Assembly (NCBI GenBank): GCA_902493335.1
Contig: CABUPJ010000008.1
Coordinates: 1-64,000 of the forward strand
Source: an uncultured Porphyromonadaceae bacterium
Lineage (GTDB): Bacteria; Bacteroidota; Bacteroidia; Bacteroidales; Muribaculaceae
DNA length: 64,000 nt
Reading direction: 5' to 3'
Shown: one piece after another, positions 26,464 through 35,201 of the stretch
Layout: every line of letters starts with the position of its first letter
How positions within the stretch are numbered: the stretch's first letter is position 1
Program-made: the position numbers and the translations under genes
Notes under the pieces: model-generated
What the model saw: the letters and a program-made list of their open reading frames with translations, nothing else
The model's database searches: none
What the model was told of the DNA's origin: nothing

Positions 26464-26563
26464 CTGAGTTTGCGCGATATAACAAAATCGTAAAAGCGAC
26501 GCCGCCCTGCGACAGATGTCACATCGTCAGGCGGCGTCAGCTCTATACGTTAATATTCCAATC

Positions 26564-27505
26564 TTATTCTTCTGTACTCAGAGGAATGCTTTTGAGCGTC
26601 ATCAGCTCTTTGCCGGCGCTGTCAAGCAATATCGCATTGCCGTCACCGCGGTCGAGGGCTGTGGCCGTCTCTTCGAGAGCAAGCATTATGGCCTGCTCCT
26701 GCTCGAACTTGGGACATGCCATGCGCGTAAGGCCCATATTGCTGAAATCTATTGCGTTTGACTTGTCGGGGTTTATATAAATTTCACCGTTAAAGTAATT
26801 GCAGCCGGTGTTGCCGTGTACTTTCAGAGCAGGCACGTCGATGAAAATCGTCGCCTCTTCATCATTTATCGCTTTTCCTCTGACACTTACAATCTGCCAG
26901 TTGCCGTTAAGGAAACCCATGTTGTCGCGGACAGCTGTCATCAGCTCTTTGCCCGACGGGTTGAGGAAGGCGAGATAATAGTCGCTGCCAAGTTTGGTTA
27001 TCGTGACTCTGACGGGCGATTCTCCGGAAAGCACGGCTGTGATAGCCGAGTCATATTTGACCCATTCGCAATATTTCATCGTCGAGATAACGCCGCTGAA
27101 AGAAATCTTATCACCGTCAACCTTATAGTTGCCGTTAAGGATATTGCAGCCGTTAGAAGAATAGAACCTGCCGGTCGACGCCTCAAAATTGATATACGGC
27201 ATATCTTCATCGCCACTCACTTTGATGTCGCCGACCTTAACTATGCGCCACTCGCCGTTGAGGTATGATGCAACAGACACGCCGTCGGTTTTCTTTTTAG
27301 CTGATTCTTTGCCGTCATTGACGCTGTTTTTATCTGTTTTCTCCACTTTCGACGGCTTTGAGTTATTGTTTTTATTTGTCTTCTCTATTTTCTGGGCGCT
27401 GTCACCGCTTACGCGGTTTGACTTGCTGCCGTTGAACACCGAGCATGAGCTTACTGTCAGCGCGAGGGCCACCGTCGCGGCCATATATGTCAGTTTTATA
27501 TTCAT
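26564..27505 (-). CDS. Lipoprotein with two META (HslJ-like) domains
   Basis: 313 residues. Lipobox LTVSSC, lipid on Cys21. Residues about 25-78 are a low-complexity Lys/Asn/Ser/Asp linker. Two META domains follow: about 84-185 (LNGEWRIVKV, NGCNILNGNY, MKYCEW) and about 193-310 (LNGNWQIVSV, NTGCNYFNGE, TRMACP). Each carries the cysteine pair typical of the fold. E. coli HslJ, a META protein, is linked to heat and novobiocin resistance; the role here is unknown. Separate from rpsO, whose terminator lies just upstream. Confidence 0.85.
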   Translation of the reverse strand: MNIKLTYMAATVALALTVSSCSVFNGSKSNRVSGDSAQKIEKTNKNNNSKPSKVEKTDKNSVNDGKESAKKKTDGVSVASYLNGEWRIVKVGDIKVSGDEDMPYINFEASTGRFYSSNGCNILNGNYKVDGDKISFSGVISTMKYCEWVKYDSAITAVLSGESPVRVTITKLGSDYYLAFLNPSGKELMTAVRDNMGFLNGNWQIVSVRGKAINDEEATIFIDVPALKVHGNTGCNYFNGEIYINPDKSNAIDFSNMGLTRMACPKFEQEQAIMLALEETATALDRGDGNAILLDSAGKELMTLKSIPLSTEE

Positions 27506-27560
27506 AATAATATGTTTTTATATCAATTATATTGATAACGTCCGATGACTATAAATTGTT

Positions 27561-27603
27561 ATAAAAAATACTGAGGCTGTCAACGTGACGATGACAGCCT
27601 CAG
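27561..27603 (-). terminator. Terminator after rpsO
   Basis: A perfect 12-base stem (27571-27582 with 27592-27603), 9-base loop, followed on the minus strand by TATTTTTTAT. It lies 31 bases past the rpsO stop. Confidence 0.9.
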
Positions 27604-27634
27604 ATTTGTAATCTTTAAGTGAGCGCGCTGTGGC

Positions 27635-27910
27635 TTACTTGCGGATACCGAGCTCTTTCTGAGCGATGATCGCACGGTAGCGGTTGATGTCTTTCTTCAT
27701 CAGGTAGTCGAGAAGACGACGACGCTTGCCTACGAGCATCTTAAGAGCACGCTCAGTCGTATGATCTTTGTGGTTTGACTTCAGATGCTGAGTCAGGTGA
27801 GCGATACGGACAGAGAATAATGCTATCTGCGCTTCAGGCGAGCCAGTATCAGTCTTGCCCTTTCCGTACTTCTCAAAGATCTCTACTTTTTCTTCAGAAC
27901 TTAAGTGCAT
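27635..27910 (-). CDS. rpsO: 30S ribosomal protein S15
   Basis: 91 residues, full length. Binds 16S rRNA helices 20-22 early in small-subunit assembly. Family signature TDTGSPEAQIALFSVRI (residues about 21-37), HTTERALKMLVGKRRRLLDYL and the terminal ELGIRK are all present. A good -7 box lies upstream (27984-27991) leaving a leader of about 65 bases, which could carry S15 autoregulation, though I do not identify the structure. Terminator at 27561-27603 makes it monocistronic. Confidence 0.98.
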   Translation of the reverse strand: MHLSSEEKVEIFEKYGKGKTDTGSPEAQIALFSVRIAHLTQHLKSNHKDHTTERALKMLVGKRRRLLDYLMKKDINRYRAIIAQKELGIRK

Positions 27911-27983
27911 TCTTTCGGAGTTTTTATGATTAATAATTATAGTATAATGTAAGCCGCGAAGAAACCCGACGGCTTAGCGGGTG

Positions 27984-27991
27984 CAAAGTTA
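27984..27991 (-). promoter_or_regulatory. -7 box for rpsO
   Basis: Minus strand TAACTTTG, 74 bases before the rpsO ATG. Next to it, CTTTTTATTTAAAAAG (27995-28010) is a palindrome that may end the rpoZ transcript. Confidence 0.5.
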
Positions 27992-28049
27992 ACACTTTTT
28001 ATTTAAAAAGCGATATGAACGGCCGATAATTTTGAGCCGGACACGATTT

Positions 28050-28385
28050 TTAGTCGACGTTCATGCGGTCTTTCGCAGGATTGCGGAAGAAGAGCTTATG
28101 GTCGACATACTCCTGAGCGGCGATAAGCGTGGGCTTCGGGAGTTTTTCGTAGTAGCGTGACATCTCGATCTGCTCGCGGTTCTCAGAGATTTCCTCGAGG
28201 TTGTCATTGAGCGATGCAAATTCCTGAAGTTTCTTTTCGAGGTCGTGTTTCATCTCGTCGGCGATCTGGTTGGCGCGCTTGGCGATGATACATACGGTTT
28301 CATAGACGTTGCCGGTGTCTTGTGAGAGCTCAATCATATCACGGGTGACTGTGTTGAGAGGGGCATTGCTTTTCTTGTAGTCCAT
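28050..28385 (-). CDS. rpoZ: RNA polymerase omega subunit (Bacteroidetes type)
   Basis: 111 residues. Contains the omega core in order: NVYETVCIIAKRANQIADEM (residues about 27-46), a helical linker, and the C-terminal KPTLIAAQEYVDHKL that corresponds to the conserved P-x-x-x-A-x-E-E motif. Omega helps assemble RNA polymerase by wrapping the beta-prime C-terminus. It lies 76 bases after bamD on the same strand, the bamD - rpoZ order seen widely in Bacteroidetes. Confidence 0.85.
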   Translation of the reverse strand: MDYKKSNAPLNTVTRDMIELSQDTGNVYETVCIIAKRANQIADEMKHDLEKKLQEFASLNDNLEEISENREQIEMSRYYEKLPKPTLIAAQEYVDHKLFFRNPAKDRMNVD

Positions 28386-28461
28386 GAGTCTTGTATTTTT
28401 TATTTTGAGTGTTATTATAATCGTATTATTTTTAATGTGTGTGTTTGTTTTTACACCGGCA

Positions 28462-29268
28462 TCAGTCGGTTACATAATTCGACGCTATCTTATAGATATT
28501 GTCGGCCTCGCCGCGGTTGGGGCTATCGGGATAGTTGTTGATAAACGAGTAGTATTCGTCGACAACCTCACGGAAACGGTCAGCTTTGCGCTCGTCGACA
28601 CTGAGGTCAGCCTCCTGGAAGCGAGCCTTGAGTATCAGCAGCTCGAGGTCTTCCTTATATTTTGAATAAGGATAATCTTTGACGGCATTGCGGGCGACGA
28701 TGACCGCACTCTCGTAGTTGTTGCCCATATATGTGCCGAGGTTATAGTAGAGCTGGGCGTTCTGAAGCTGTTTGAGTGTCAGTTTGTCCTGAAGCTCGAA
28801 GATGGCGTTCTGGGCTACAGAAACTTTGTCGCTGCGTGGGAAATAGTCGAGGAAAGCCTGAAGCTCCTCGATGGCCTGTATCGTGCCCGACTGGTCGAGC
28901 TGAGGCTCGGGGCTGTCAAGATAATATCCGTAGCCGCAGTAATAGCGGGCAAGCTCGGCATATTTGCCTTTGGGGTATCGGTTGTAGTAGGTCTTGAAAT
29001 AAGCGCCCGACTCGATATAGTCTTTATTTTCATAATGGCTCATCGCCAGCAGATAAAGAGACTCCTCGGCCTTTTCGTTGCCCTTGAAGACCGTGATGCA
29101 GTCTTTGAGGAGCGTGGCCGCCTGAACGTACTTTTTATTTTCATAAGCACGTTTGGCATAGTCAAACTTATAGTTGAAGTCGTCGCTCTTCTGCACACGC
29201 TGATATTCACCGCAAGAGGCAAACAGCAGCCCGGCGAGAACAAATATTATAAGGTATATGCGGTTCAT
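28462..29268 (-). CDS. bamD: Outer-membrane assembly lipoprotein BamD
   Basis: 268 residues. Lipobox LLFASC with Cys19, then five TPR-like helical repeats from about 35 to 255: FDYAKRAYENKKYVQAATLL, LYLLAMSHYENKDYIESGAY and so on, with AELARYYCGYGYY in repeat 3. Length and repeat order match BamD, the essential lipoprotein that works with BamA in inserting barrels. The -7 box TAAATTTG at 29303-29296 gives a short leader. Followed by rpoZ. Confidence 0.9.
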   Translation of the reverse strand: MNRIYLIIFVLAGLLFASCGEYQRVQKSDDFNYKFDYAKRAYENKKYVQAATLLKDCITVFKGNEKAEESLYLLAMSHYENKDYIESGAYFKTYYNRYPKGKYAELARYYCGYGYYLDSPEPQLDQSGTIQAIEELQAFLDYFPRSDKVSVAQNAIFELQDKLTLKQLQNAQLYYNLGTYMGNNYESAVIVARNAVKDYPYSKYKEDLELLILKARFQEADLSVDERKADRFREVVDEYYSFINNYPDSPNRGEADNIYKIASNYVTD

Positions 29269-29295
29269 TTAGTGATTATTCTATTCTTCAATTTG

Positions 29296-29303
29296 CAAAT
29301 TTA
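29296..29303 (-). promoter_or_regulatory. -7 box for bamD
   Basis: Minus strand TAAATTTG, 28 bases before the ATG at 29268; -33 not clear. Confidence 0.4.
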
Positions 29304-29407
29304 CAAATTTCGGCGGTATATCGCCGACTTTTTTCATGATAAAATGAGCCGCAGGACGATTATTTAACGTTCCTTATAAGAATCGCGTTAAACAGCAACG
29401 ATAATTT

Positions 29408-29454
29408 ACAAAAGAGAGGCGCCCGCGGCCGGGTGTGGCTGCGGGAACCTCTCT
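29408..29454 (-). terminator. Terminator after DUF4301 gene
   Basis: Two-part stem: 29413-29419 with 29448-29454 (7 pairs), an internal loop, then 29422-29430 with 29437-29445 (9 pairs). Followed on the minus strand by TTTTGT. It lies 23 bases past the stop at 29477. Confidence 0.85.
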
Positions 29455-29476
29455 GATAGTGTTTTTATACTGTCGT

Positions 29477-31000
29477 TCAGCCCTGATGGACGGGACGCAG
29501 CAGGTCGTTGACAGTTTTGACGGGGTTGAACGTAGATGCAGGCACCTCGACAAATACCGTCGACCAGTCGCTCATGGCACCGTTCCATAGACCGGGAAGT
29601 TCGAGGGCTCTGAGCTCGCGGCCGGCGAATGATTTCGACGAGATGAAGCCGGTGTCGGCATCGACATAGTCGGGCAGATAATATTTCGAGCCATCGGGAC
29701 GCTTGGTATAGCAGACGAGGTCGACCGGGTTGAAGTGGGTAGCGTTCTTCATCATCGCCACAGCCTCGGCCGAAGCCGGATCAATCTGGGTCGATTCGAG
29801 AATCTGGGGTGACGCCGAGCCGTCGCGGTTGTAGGCGATGAACGGACCGCCGCCGGGCTCACCTTCGTTACGCACCATGCCGCAGACGCGGAGCGGGCGG
29901 TTGAATTTCTCTTTCAGATATATGGCGAGCGACCGGGTGTCAAGGCTGTCGGCGCGTTCATCTTTCGTGGCGAGAGTCTGATGGAGGTATGTGAGCATTT
30001 CCCTGAGGTCGCTGTCTGTGTAGCAGCCCGATTCGAGAGCCGACAGATAGGCGGCGATGCGGTCATGGACGAGCATGAGAGTGCCGCCAAGCACCTGCTT
30101 GTACTGTATGGTCGACTCGCGGCGGCTGTCGGGCACGACATTGTCAATGTTCTTGATGAACACGACCGCCGAATTGACATCGTTAAGATTCTCGATAAGC
30201 GCGCCGTGACCGCCGGGACGGAAGACAAGGCGGCCGTTGTCGTCACGGAACAGTTCGTTGTCGACGGTAGCTGCGACGGTGTCTGTCGACGGTTTCTGCT
30301 CTGACATGCTGATCTCATATTTCACGCCTGTCTTGGCCTCGATGGCAGGAAGCACTTCGGCGATTTTGGCTTCAAAGAGTTTGCGGTGGTCGGCCGAAAC
30401 AGTAAAATGAAGCCTGACAACACCGTCGACAGCGGCGGTCTGAGCGCCTTCGACGAGCTGCTCTTCGAGCGAAGTGCGTGTGCCGTCGGCATATTTGTGG
30501 AACGTCAGAAGTGCTTTTGGCAGCTGTCCGTAGTTCATGCCTTCGGGTCTGATGATGGCGGCTATGATATCTTTATATCGACGTTCGGCGATAAGCTCGT
30601 CGACTGTTTTGCCATGAAGTTTCTTCACGGCCTGCTCGAGTTCGGCCTTGAAGGGCGTTTCCGAGATATGGGCGATTAATTCTGCAACAGGGCTTCCCTC
30701 GGCGGGCTCCCCGGCATCGCCGTCGACGAAACTGAACAGGGCCTTGAACATACGCGATGCGGCACCTGAGGCGGGAACAAACTTCAGCACTTCGCCGCCG
30801 TCGGCGAGATAGTCTTTCCAGCGGGCGACTGCCTCTGCCTCAGCCTTTGCGTCGAGTTTAAGAATACCGTTGCCGACAGTGGCCGACCCGGCAAGTTTAA
30901 GATAAGGGAAGCCTTCTTTGAAGCGTTTGAGCTGGGCTTCGACGGTCTCGCGTTTCACGCCTTTGGCATCAATCTGCTTCTGATCGTTTTCTGTTATCAT
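29477..31000 (-). CDS. DUF4301 family protein
   Basis: 507 residues, soluble, no signal peptide. Conserved stretches visible: VPASGAASRMFKAL (about residues 74-87), MNYGQLPKALLTFHKY, LVFRPGGHGALIENLND and VCGMVRNEGEPGGGPF. The PASGAASRMFK and FRPGGHGALI motifs look like nucleotide- or phosphate-binding loops, and the overall order resembles sugar-phosphate nucleotidyltransferases, so an enzyme acting on a nucleotide sugar is possible (inference). DUF4301 is common in Bacteroidales without a known function. Monocistronic with a strong terminator. Confidence 0.8.
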   Translation of the reverse strand: MITENDQKQIDAKGVKRETVEAQLKRFKEGFPYLKLAGSATVGNGILKLDAKAEAEAVARWKDYLADGGEVLKFVPASGAASRMFKALFSFVDGDAGEPAEGSPVAELIAHISETPFKAELEQAVKKLHGKTVDELIAERRYKDIIAAIIRPEGMNYGQLPKALLTFHKYADGTRTSLEEQLVEGAQTAAVDGVVRLHFTVSADHRKLFEAKIAEVLPAIEAKTGVKYEISMSEQKPSTDTVAATVDNELFRDDNGRLVFRPGGHGALIENLNDVNSAVVFIKNIDNVVPDSRRESTIQYKQVLGGTLMLVHDRIAAYLSALESGCYTDSDLREMLTYLHQTLATKDERADSLDTRSLAIYLKEKFNRPLRVCGMVRNEGEPGGGPFIAYNRDGSASPQILESTQIDPASAEAVAMMKNATHFNPVDLVCYTKRPDGSKYYLPDYVDADTGFISSKSFAGRELRALELPGLWNGAMSDWSTVFVEVPASTFNPVKTVNDLLRPVHQG

Positions 31001-31086
31001 GGTGTTTAGGGATGATATTTGATTATTTAGTGTTAGATGTTAAGTTTCAGACTCCAAATATATTGATTATTTGTGTTAGATACAAA

Positions 31087-33117
31087 TTATTTTGATATGC
31101 GCTTGATGAGGTTGTAGGCGCCCACGATGCCGAGCTCGCCCGCTTTGCTCAGGTCGGCGATGCCGGCGGCACGGTTGCCGAGTTTGAGATAGACGTAGCC
31201 GCGGTTGAAATACGCTTCACCCATATCGTCTTTAAGCTCGATGGCACGAGTGAACGAGGCGAGCGCCGACGTATAGTCTTCGAGTTCGATCAGTATATTG
31301 CCTTTGTTGAACCATGCGGGCGCTGTCGCCGGAGCAAGCTCGACAGCCTTATTGTAGTCATCAAGGGCGTCGTTGAGTTTCTTCGTGCGCAAGGTAGCAC
31401 GCGTGACGGCGTCGACAGACGTGTCGGGATCATGGCCCATCAGCTCATACTTGTGATAATTCGCCTGACCGCGCAGCATATAGGCCGGAGCGAAGTCGGG
31501 CGTAAGGGCAAGCGCCCTGCCGATGTCAGCGATGGCCGCGTCATAGTCGCGCGTGGTGATAAAGTCGAGAGCGCGGCCTATATAGTCGATGGCTCGCGGC
31601 GTGTGGGTCGCAATATATGAGTTATAATAGTCTATCGACTCGAAGTGACGCTTGAACACTTCTTCGTCGAGATTGGGGAGCGCGTTGGTCACTACGACAA
31701 CAAAGCGCAGTATGCGTGTCGCGTTGAGGTCGTCGACTTCCTTTATATAATATGTGTCTTCGCGCAGCTCTGTCGGCGAGGAGTAATAGCTGAGCTCCAT
31801 AAGCGGCTCCCGTTCGATTGAGAGATTGCGATCCTGGACACGGCCACGTATCGCTGTATTGTTATATTCCTCTTCAATGTTGGCGTTATCGTCAACGGTC
31901 AGCAGCGTGGCAAAGCGTTTCGACACAAGCTCTGCCGGGATGTCATCGTCTCCGGCCTCGGCAACGGCGTTGCCGCCGGGAGTCTGCCCTTCTGTTTTCT
32001 CGACAGGTCTGGCTGCCTTGGCCAAAGCCATGGCCTTGTTGTAGTCACGCTCGGAAGCACGGAGATCATTGAGGCGGCGGTTAAGCTCGCTGCGCATATA
32101 ATATGCACCGGGGAAATCGGGGAAAGCCTCGATGACACGGTTGATGTCGGCTATGCCCGCACGGTAATCACCTTTGTTGCGATAGATGAGAGCGCGGTTG
32201 TATAGAGCGCGGTAATCGTCGGGGTCAAGCTCGAGGACGCGGGTAAAGTCTTCGAGAGCACGGTCGTTGGCGCTCACCTCTGTCAGCAGCAGACCACGGT
32301 TGAATAACGCCGTCTGATTTAACGGCTCGAGCTGAAGGGCATAGTCATAGTCGGCCATGGCGCCGAAGTAATCGTCGAGATTATATCTTAGAAACGCGCG
32401 GTTGATATAGAGTCCGGCAAACTTAGGCTGAAGTCTGATGGCCGTATTCATATCGTCAAGCGCACCTTTGTAATCTTTGGCCGAATTGATGGCGATGTCG
32501 GCACGCATGATATAGGCATTGAGTGCATTTTTATTGATAGACAGCGCTTTTTCGATATCTGCTGTCGCTCCGACCGTGTCGGCTCTGACGAGGCGCAGAC
32601 GGGCGCGGCCGATATAGCCGTTGTCGAAGTTGGGATAGTAGCGCAGCAGTTCGTTGAAAGCCGTGTCGGCACGCTCATACTCCTCGATGTCCTGAAGGGC
32701 GAGCGCCTTGTTGAATATCAGATGGCGGTTGCGGGGCAAAAGCTCGATGGCGTGGTCATAGTCGTCGACGGCCTCGCGGGTGCGGCCGAGATTCTGGCGC
32801 GCGACACCTCTGACCTCCCATGCGTCAGAGAGGAATGGATTTAGCTCGAGCGCTTTTGAAGCATCGGCTTCGGCACCGGCATAGTCATCGAGATTTAGCT
32901 TGGCGATAGCACGCAGAAAATAGGGCCGTGCAAGATAAGGCTTGGCCTGTATAGCCTGATTGAAGTATTGTATCGACAGCATATAATCTTCAAAATAGAG
33001 CGCGTTCTGCCCCACCCTTATCACCTGGTCGGTGTTGACCTGGGCATCAATGCGTCCGGCCGGGAAAATCACGGTCAGAAAAATCAGAATCAAAAGGCGG
33101 TTCAGTTTTGAAGACAT
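31087..33117 (-). CDS. Large exported tetratricopeptide-repeat protein
   Basis: 676 residues from the ATG at 33117; an in-frame extension of seven codons lies before the natural signal peptide MSSKLNRLLILIFLTVIFP, cleaved near DAQ. From about residue 25 onward at least twelve TPR units of 34 residues are visible, with the A-x-x-x-Y-x-x-A-L-x-x-x-P pattern (for example ALEDFTRVLELDPDDYRAL). A non-TPR insert at about 375-480 interrupts them. Scaffold proteins of this kind are common in Bacteroidetes periplasm; partner unknown. The -7 box TAAATTTG lies at 33162-33155. Confidence 0.85.
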   Translation of the reverse strand: MSSKLNRLLILIFLTVIFPAGRIDAQVNTDQVIRVGQNALYFEDYMLSIQYFNQAIQAKPYLARPYFLRAIAKLNLDDYAGAEADASKALELNPFLSDAWEVRGVARQNLGRTREAVDDYDHAIELLPRNRHLIFNKALALQDIEEYERADTAFNELLRYYPNFDNGYIGRARLRLVRADTVGATADIEKALSINKNALNAYIMRADIAINSAKDYKGALDDMNTAIRLQPKFAGLYINRAFLRYNLDDYFGAMADYDYALQLEPLNQTALFNRGLLLTEVSANDRALEDFTRVLELDPDDYRALYNRALIYRNKGDYRAGIADINRVIEAFPDFPGAYYMRSELNRRLNDLRASERDYNKAMALAKAARPVEKTEGQTPGGNAVAEAGDDDIPAELVSKRFATLLTVDDNANIEEEYNNTAIRGRVQDRNLSIEREPLMELSYYSSPTELREDTYYIKEVDDLNATRILRFVVVVTNALPNLDEEVFKRHFESIDYYNSYIATHTPRAIDYIGRALDFITTRDYDAAIADIGRALALTPDFAPAYMLRGQANYHKYELMGHDPDTSVDAVTRATLRTKKLNDALDDYNKAVELAPATAPAWFNKGNILIELEDYTSALASFTRAIELKDDMGEAYFNRGYVYLKLGNRAAGIADLSKAGELGIVGAYNLIKRISK

Positions 33118-33154
33118 ATATGACAGCTGTGATAGCAAATTACTTATTGAAAGA

Positions 33155-33162
33155 CAAATTTA
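33155..33162 (-). promoter_or_regulatory. -7 box for TPR protein gene
   Basis: Minus strand TAAATTTG, 38 bases before the start at 33117; TTTG at 33190-33187 is 24 bases away, a little far for the consensus. Confidence 0.4.
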
Positions 33163-33215
33163 CTAATATTTTCGCTACCTGACCCACAAAAATTGTTAAT
33201 CGCAGTTTTTATCTG

Positions 33216-33737
33216 TCAGTCTTCAATCACAAGCTCATAAAGCGCTTCTACTATAGAATCTGACACTTCGCCTGATATGGCCCGGTCTCCTGCCCGATGC
33301 ACATATCTGTCCCACAGGCTAATGACTTTATAAATTCGGTCGCGGGTCAACGATTTACGATGTTTTTCGACCCATTTGAGGGCTTCGGCGACATATAATT
33401 TCAAGGGATAAATCGATTTCGTACCCATACTGTATTCGAGATAGTCTTCATTATCCCAGCCAATCTGATTTACAAAATAAAGCCACGGACGCACCTGTTC
33501 CCAAGTGTTCCAGTCGAGTGTGTCACCCTCGACAGCAAGAGCCGATTGCAATCCGCGGGCAATTTCTTCGGGATCAATAGCAAGCGAATCGGAGGGAGCG
33601 ATATTGTGTTCGATTGAATATCTGAGTCTGCCGCAATCGTTTACAGCGCGACCGCCCATCATCACAGGCATTGCCATTATCGCAAGAGTTGTGATTACAG
33701 CAAGTCTTATCTGAGTCAATCTATCCATAACTTTCAT
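33216..33737 (-). CDS. Exported protein of three-gene cluster, function unknown
   Basis: 173 residues. The N-terminal hydrophobic segment (about 10-29) is a signal peptide or anchor. The mature part is helical and acidic: IAPSDSLAIDPEEIARGLQ, then DTLDWNTWEQVRPWLYFVNQ and YPLKLYVAEALKWVEKHRKS. No family recognised. Its start overlaps the stop of the next gene upstream by four bases (ATGA), so the three genes 35075-33216 are one coupled operon, probably encoding parts of one envelope complex. Confidence 0.65.
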   Translation of the reverse strand: MKVMDRLTQIRLAVITTLAIMAMPVMMGGRAVNDCGRLRYSIEHNIAPSDSLAIDPEEIARGLQSALAVEGDTLDWNTWEQVRPWLYFVNQIGWDNEDYLEYSMGTKSIYPLKLYVAEALKWVEKHRKSLTRDRIYKVISLWDRYVHRAGDRAISGEVSDSIVEALYELVIED

Positions 33738-34378
33738 TTATCTATCTTGTTTTCAATCATTACTGAATCTATAAAATCACTTTGGGCGCCTTGGGCGTCC
33801 CAGTTTATGAATCTGACAAAACGCAGTATTCGGTCTGACCTTCGGTCAATCTCTACACCCCATGGACTATCGCCGAAACGATAAACATTGCCGAATCCCG
33901 CCACCCGTTCAAGCTCGGGATAGTCGGCAGCAGAGAGTCTGTCGCCCATCTTCAGCTCTCTGTATCTGAAACTTGGGTCAGTCGTCTCTACAACAAGCGG
34001 ACGCGCCGGCTCAAGCGAATCGGCATCGCCGGCTGTTTCAAGTCCTATTGTATATACGATGCCGTTAAGACGATATTTTACAGTCCGATACAAGGGACGC
34101 GCGGTAGGAACATACCTTATTGTAGTGACATCAACAAGTGCATCGCCGGTCGGTTTGAGTGCGGGCATATCATTCCATGACTTTCCTATAAACTGCTCAA
34201 GATTGCCGACGCGCATTTTTACACGCTTTACATGAAGCTGACGCGCAAGGCTTTGCGTTAGTGACGCATATGTGTCATACGAGGGAAGAAATTCCCAATA
34301 ATCGCGGGCGGCAAGCGACGGCTGGGCCGCAATAACGCCCAAAAACAATATCTGTTTCAACTTTCTCATCGTCGCCAT
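33734..34378 (-). CDS. Exported protein of three-gene cluster, function unknown
   Basis: 214 residues. Signal peptide about 1-24 (LGVIAAQPSLAA). The mature part is mixed alpha/beta with no catalytic motif that I recognise; it mentions no Cys. RYVPTARPLYRTVKYRLNG and GDSPWGVEIDRRSDRILRF are notable patches. The start lies one base after the stop of the gene upstream. Middle gene of a coupled operon with 33216-33737 and 34380-35075. Confidence 0.65.
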   Translation of the reverse strand: MATMRKLKQILFLGVIAAQPSLAARDYWEFLPSYDTYASLTQSLARQLHVKRVKMRVGNLEQFIGKSWNDMPALKPTGDALVDVTTIRYVPTARPLYRTVKYRLNGIVYTIGLETAGDADSLEPARPLVVETTDPSFRYRELKMGDRLSAADYPELERVAGFGNVYRFGDSPWGVEIDRRSDRILRFVRFINWDAQGAQSDFIDSVMIENKIDK

Positions 34379-34379
34379 A

Positions 34380-35075
34380 TCATTTAAACACAGTCATGAC
34401 AGGCATGCCTACAAGATAATAGTCATGAAGAAGGCGGTCCTGTCGCTCGGTATAATACAACCCGTCGTTAAAGATTTCAGTTATCGCGTCGGTCATATAA
34501 TAGGCAAATTCAACGTAAACACAATCGAGTTTCTCGGCTTCGATGCGTTTGGTTTTAATCACCTTATAGGGGTCACTCTCATAGAGGAAATCCCAGACTC
34601 TCAGGCTATGAATATTGAAATCCCTGACATATTCGCGTTGTAATACTGACTTGACCGGCAATACAATAGCCCGCTTGGCGCCCGGCACAACGGTTTCAAG
34701 GCTGAAATGTACACGATTCGCAATCACCGCATCCGCGCCAACATATATCCTGTCGCTATAACCAAGCGTCAGAAAAGGCAGCAATGGTGCAAACGACAAT
34801 GTGTAACTGTCATTCGTCGAGTTATATCGATGTAGATAGACGCTATTGCAATATCCGGCATACTCACGCGGGTTTTTCGTCGGCAAATAGCTCGTAAACA
34901 GACTGATGGAATCGTTAAGTTTGTTGTGAACCGAAAAGTACAGCGAGTCGGGCGTTATGCTGTCGAGAGTCGCGAAGACCGCACCATCGACACGGCGTCC
35001 GCTAATATCCTGAGGCAAAGCCCATACGACAGCAGCCACGATGGCAACTACAATATTCCTGCAGAGAAGTTTCAT
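34380..35075 (-). CDS. Exported protein of three-gene cluster, function unknown
   Basis: 231 residues from the ATG at 35075; the frame is open 28 codons further, but that part is charged and precedes a good signal peptide (MKLLCRNIVVAIVAAVVWA), so the inner ATG is preferred. The mature protein is beta-rich (DSLYFSVHNKLNDSISLFT; LPFLTLGYSDRIYVGADAV). No recognised domain. First gene of the unknown operon; divergent from the NADH dehydrogenase gene. Confidence 0.65.
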   Translation of the reverse strand: MKLLCRNIVVAIVAAVVWALPQDISGRRVDGAVFATLDSITPDSLYFSVHNKLNDSISLFTSYLPTKNPREYAGYCNSVYLHRYNSTNDSYTLSFAPLLPFLTLGYSDRIYVGADAVIANRVHFSLETVVPGAKRAIVLPVKSVLQREYVRDFNIHSLRVWDFLYESDPYKVIKTKRIEAEKLDCVYVEFAYYMTDAITEIFNDGLYYTERQDRLLHDYYLVGMPVMTVFK

Positions 35076-35201
35076 AATCGCGAAGTTAAAAAAATGTTTT
35101 GAAACAAGGACTTCCGGAGGTAATTTTAGCGCATTTTTCTTCACCTGCGTTGCAACCAAGGTGCTGCGAGTGGTGTTTTAATGGTATTAATCACATCGCT
35201 T

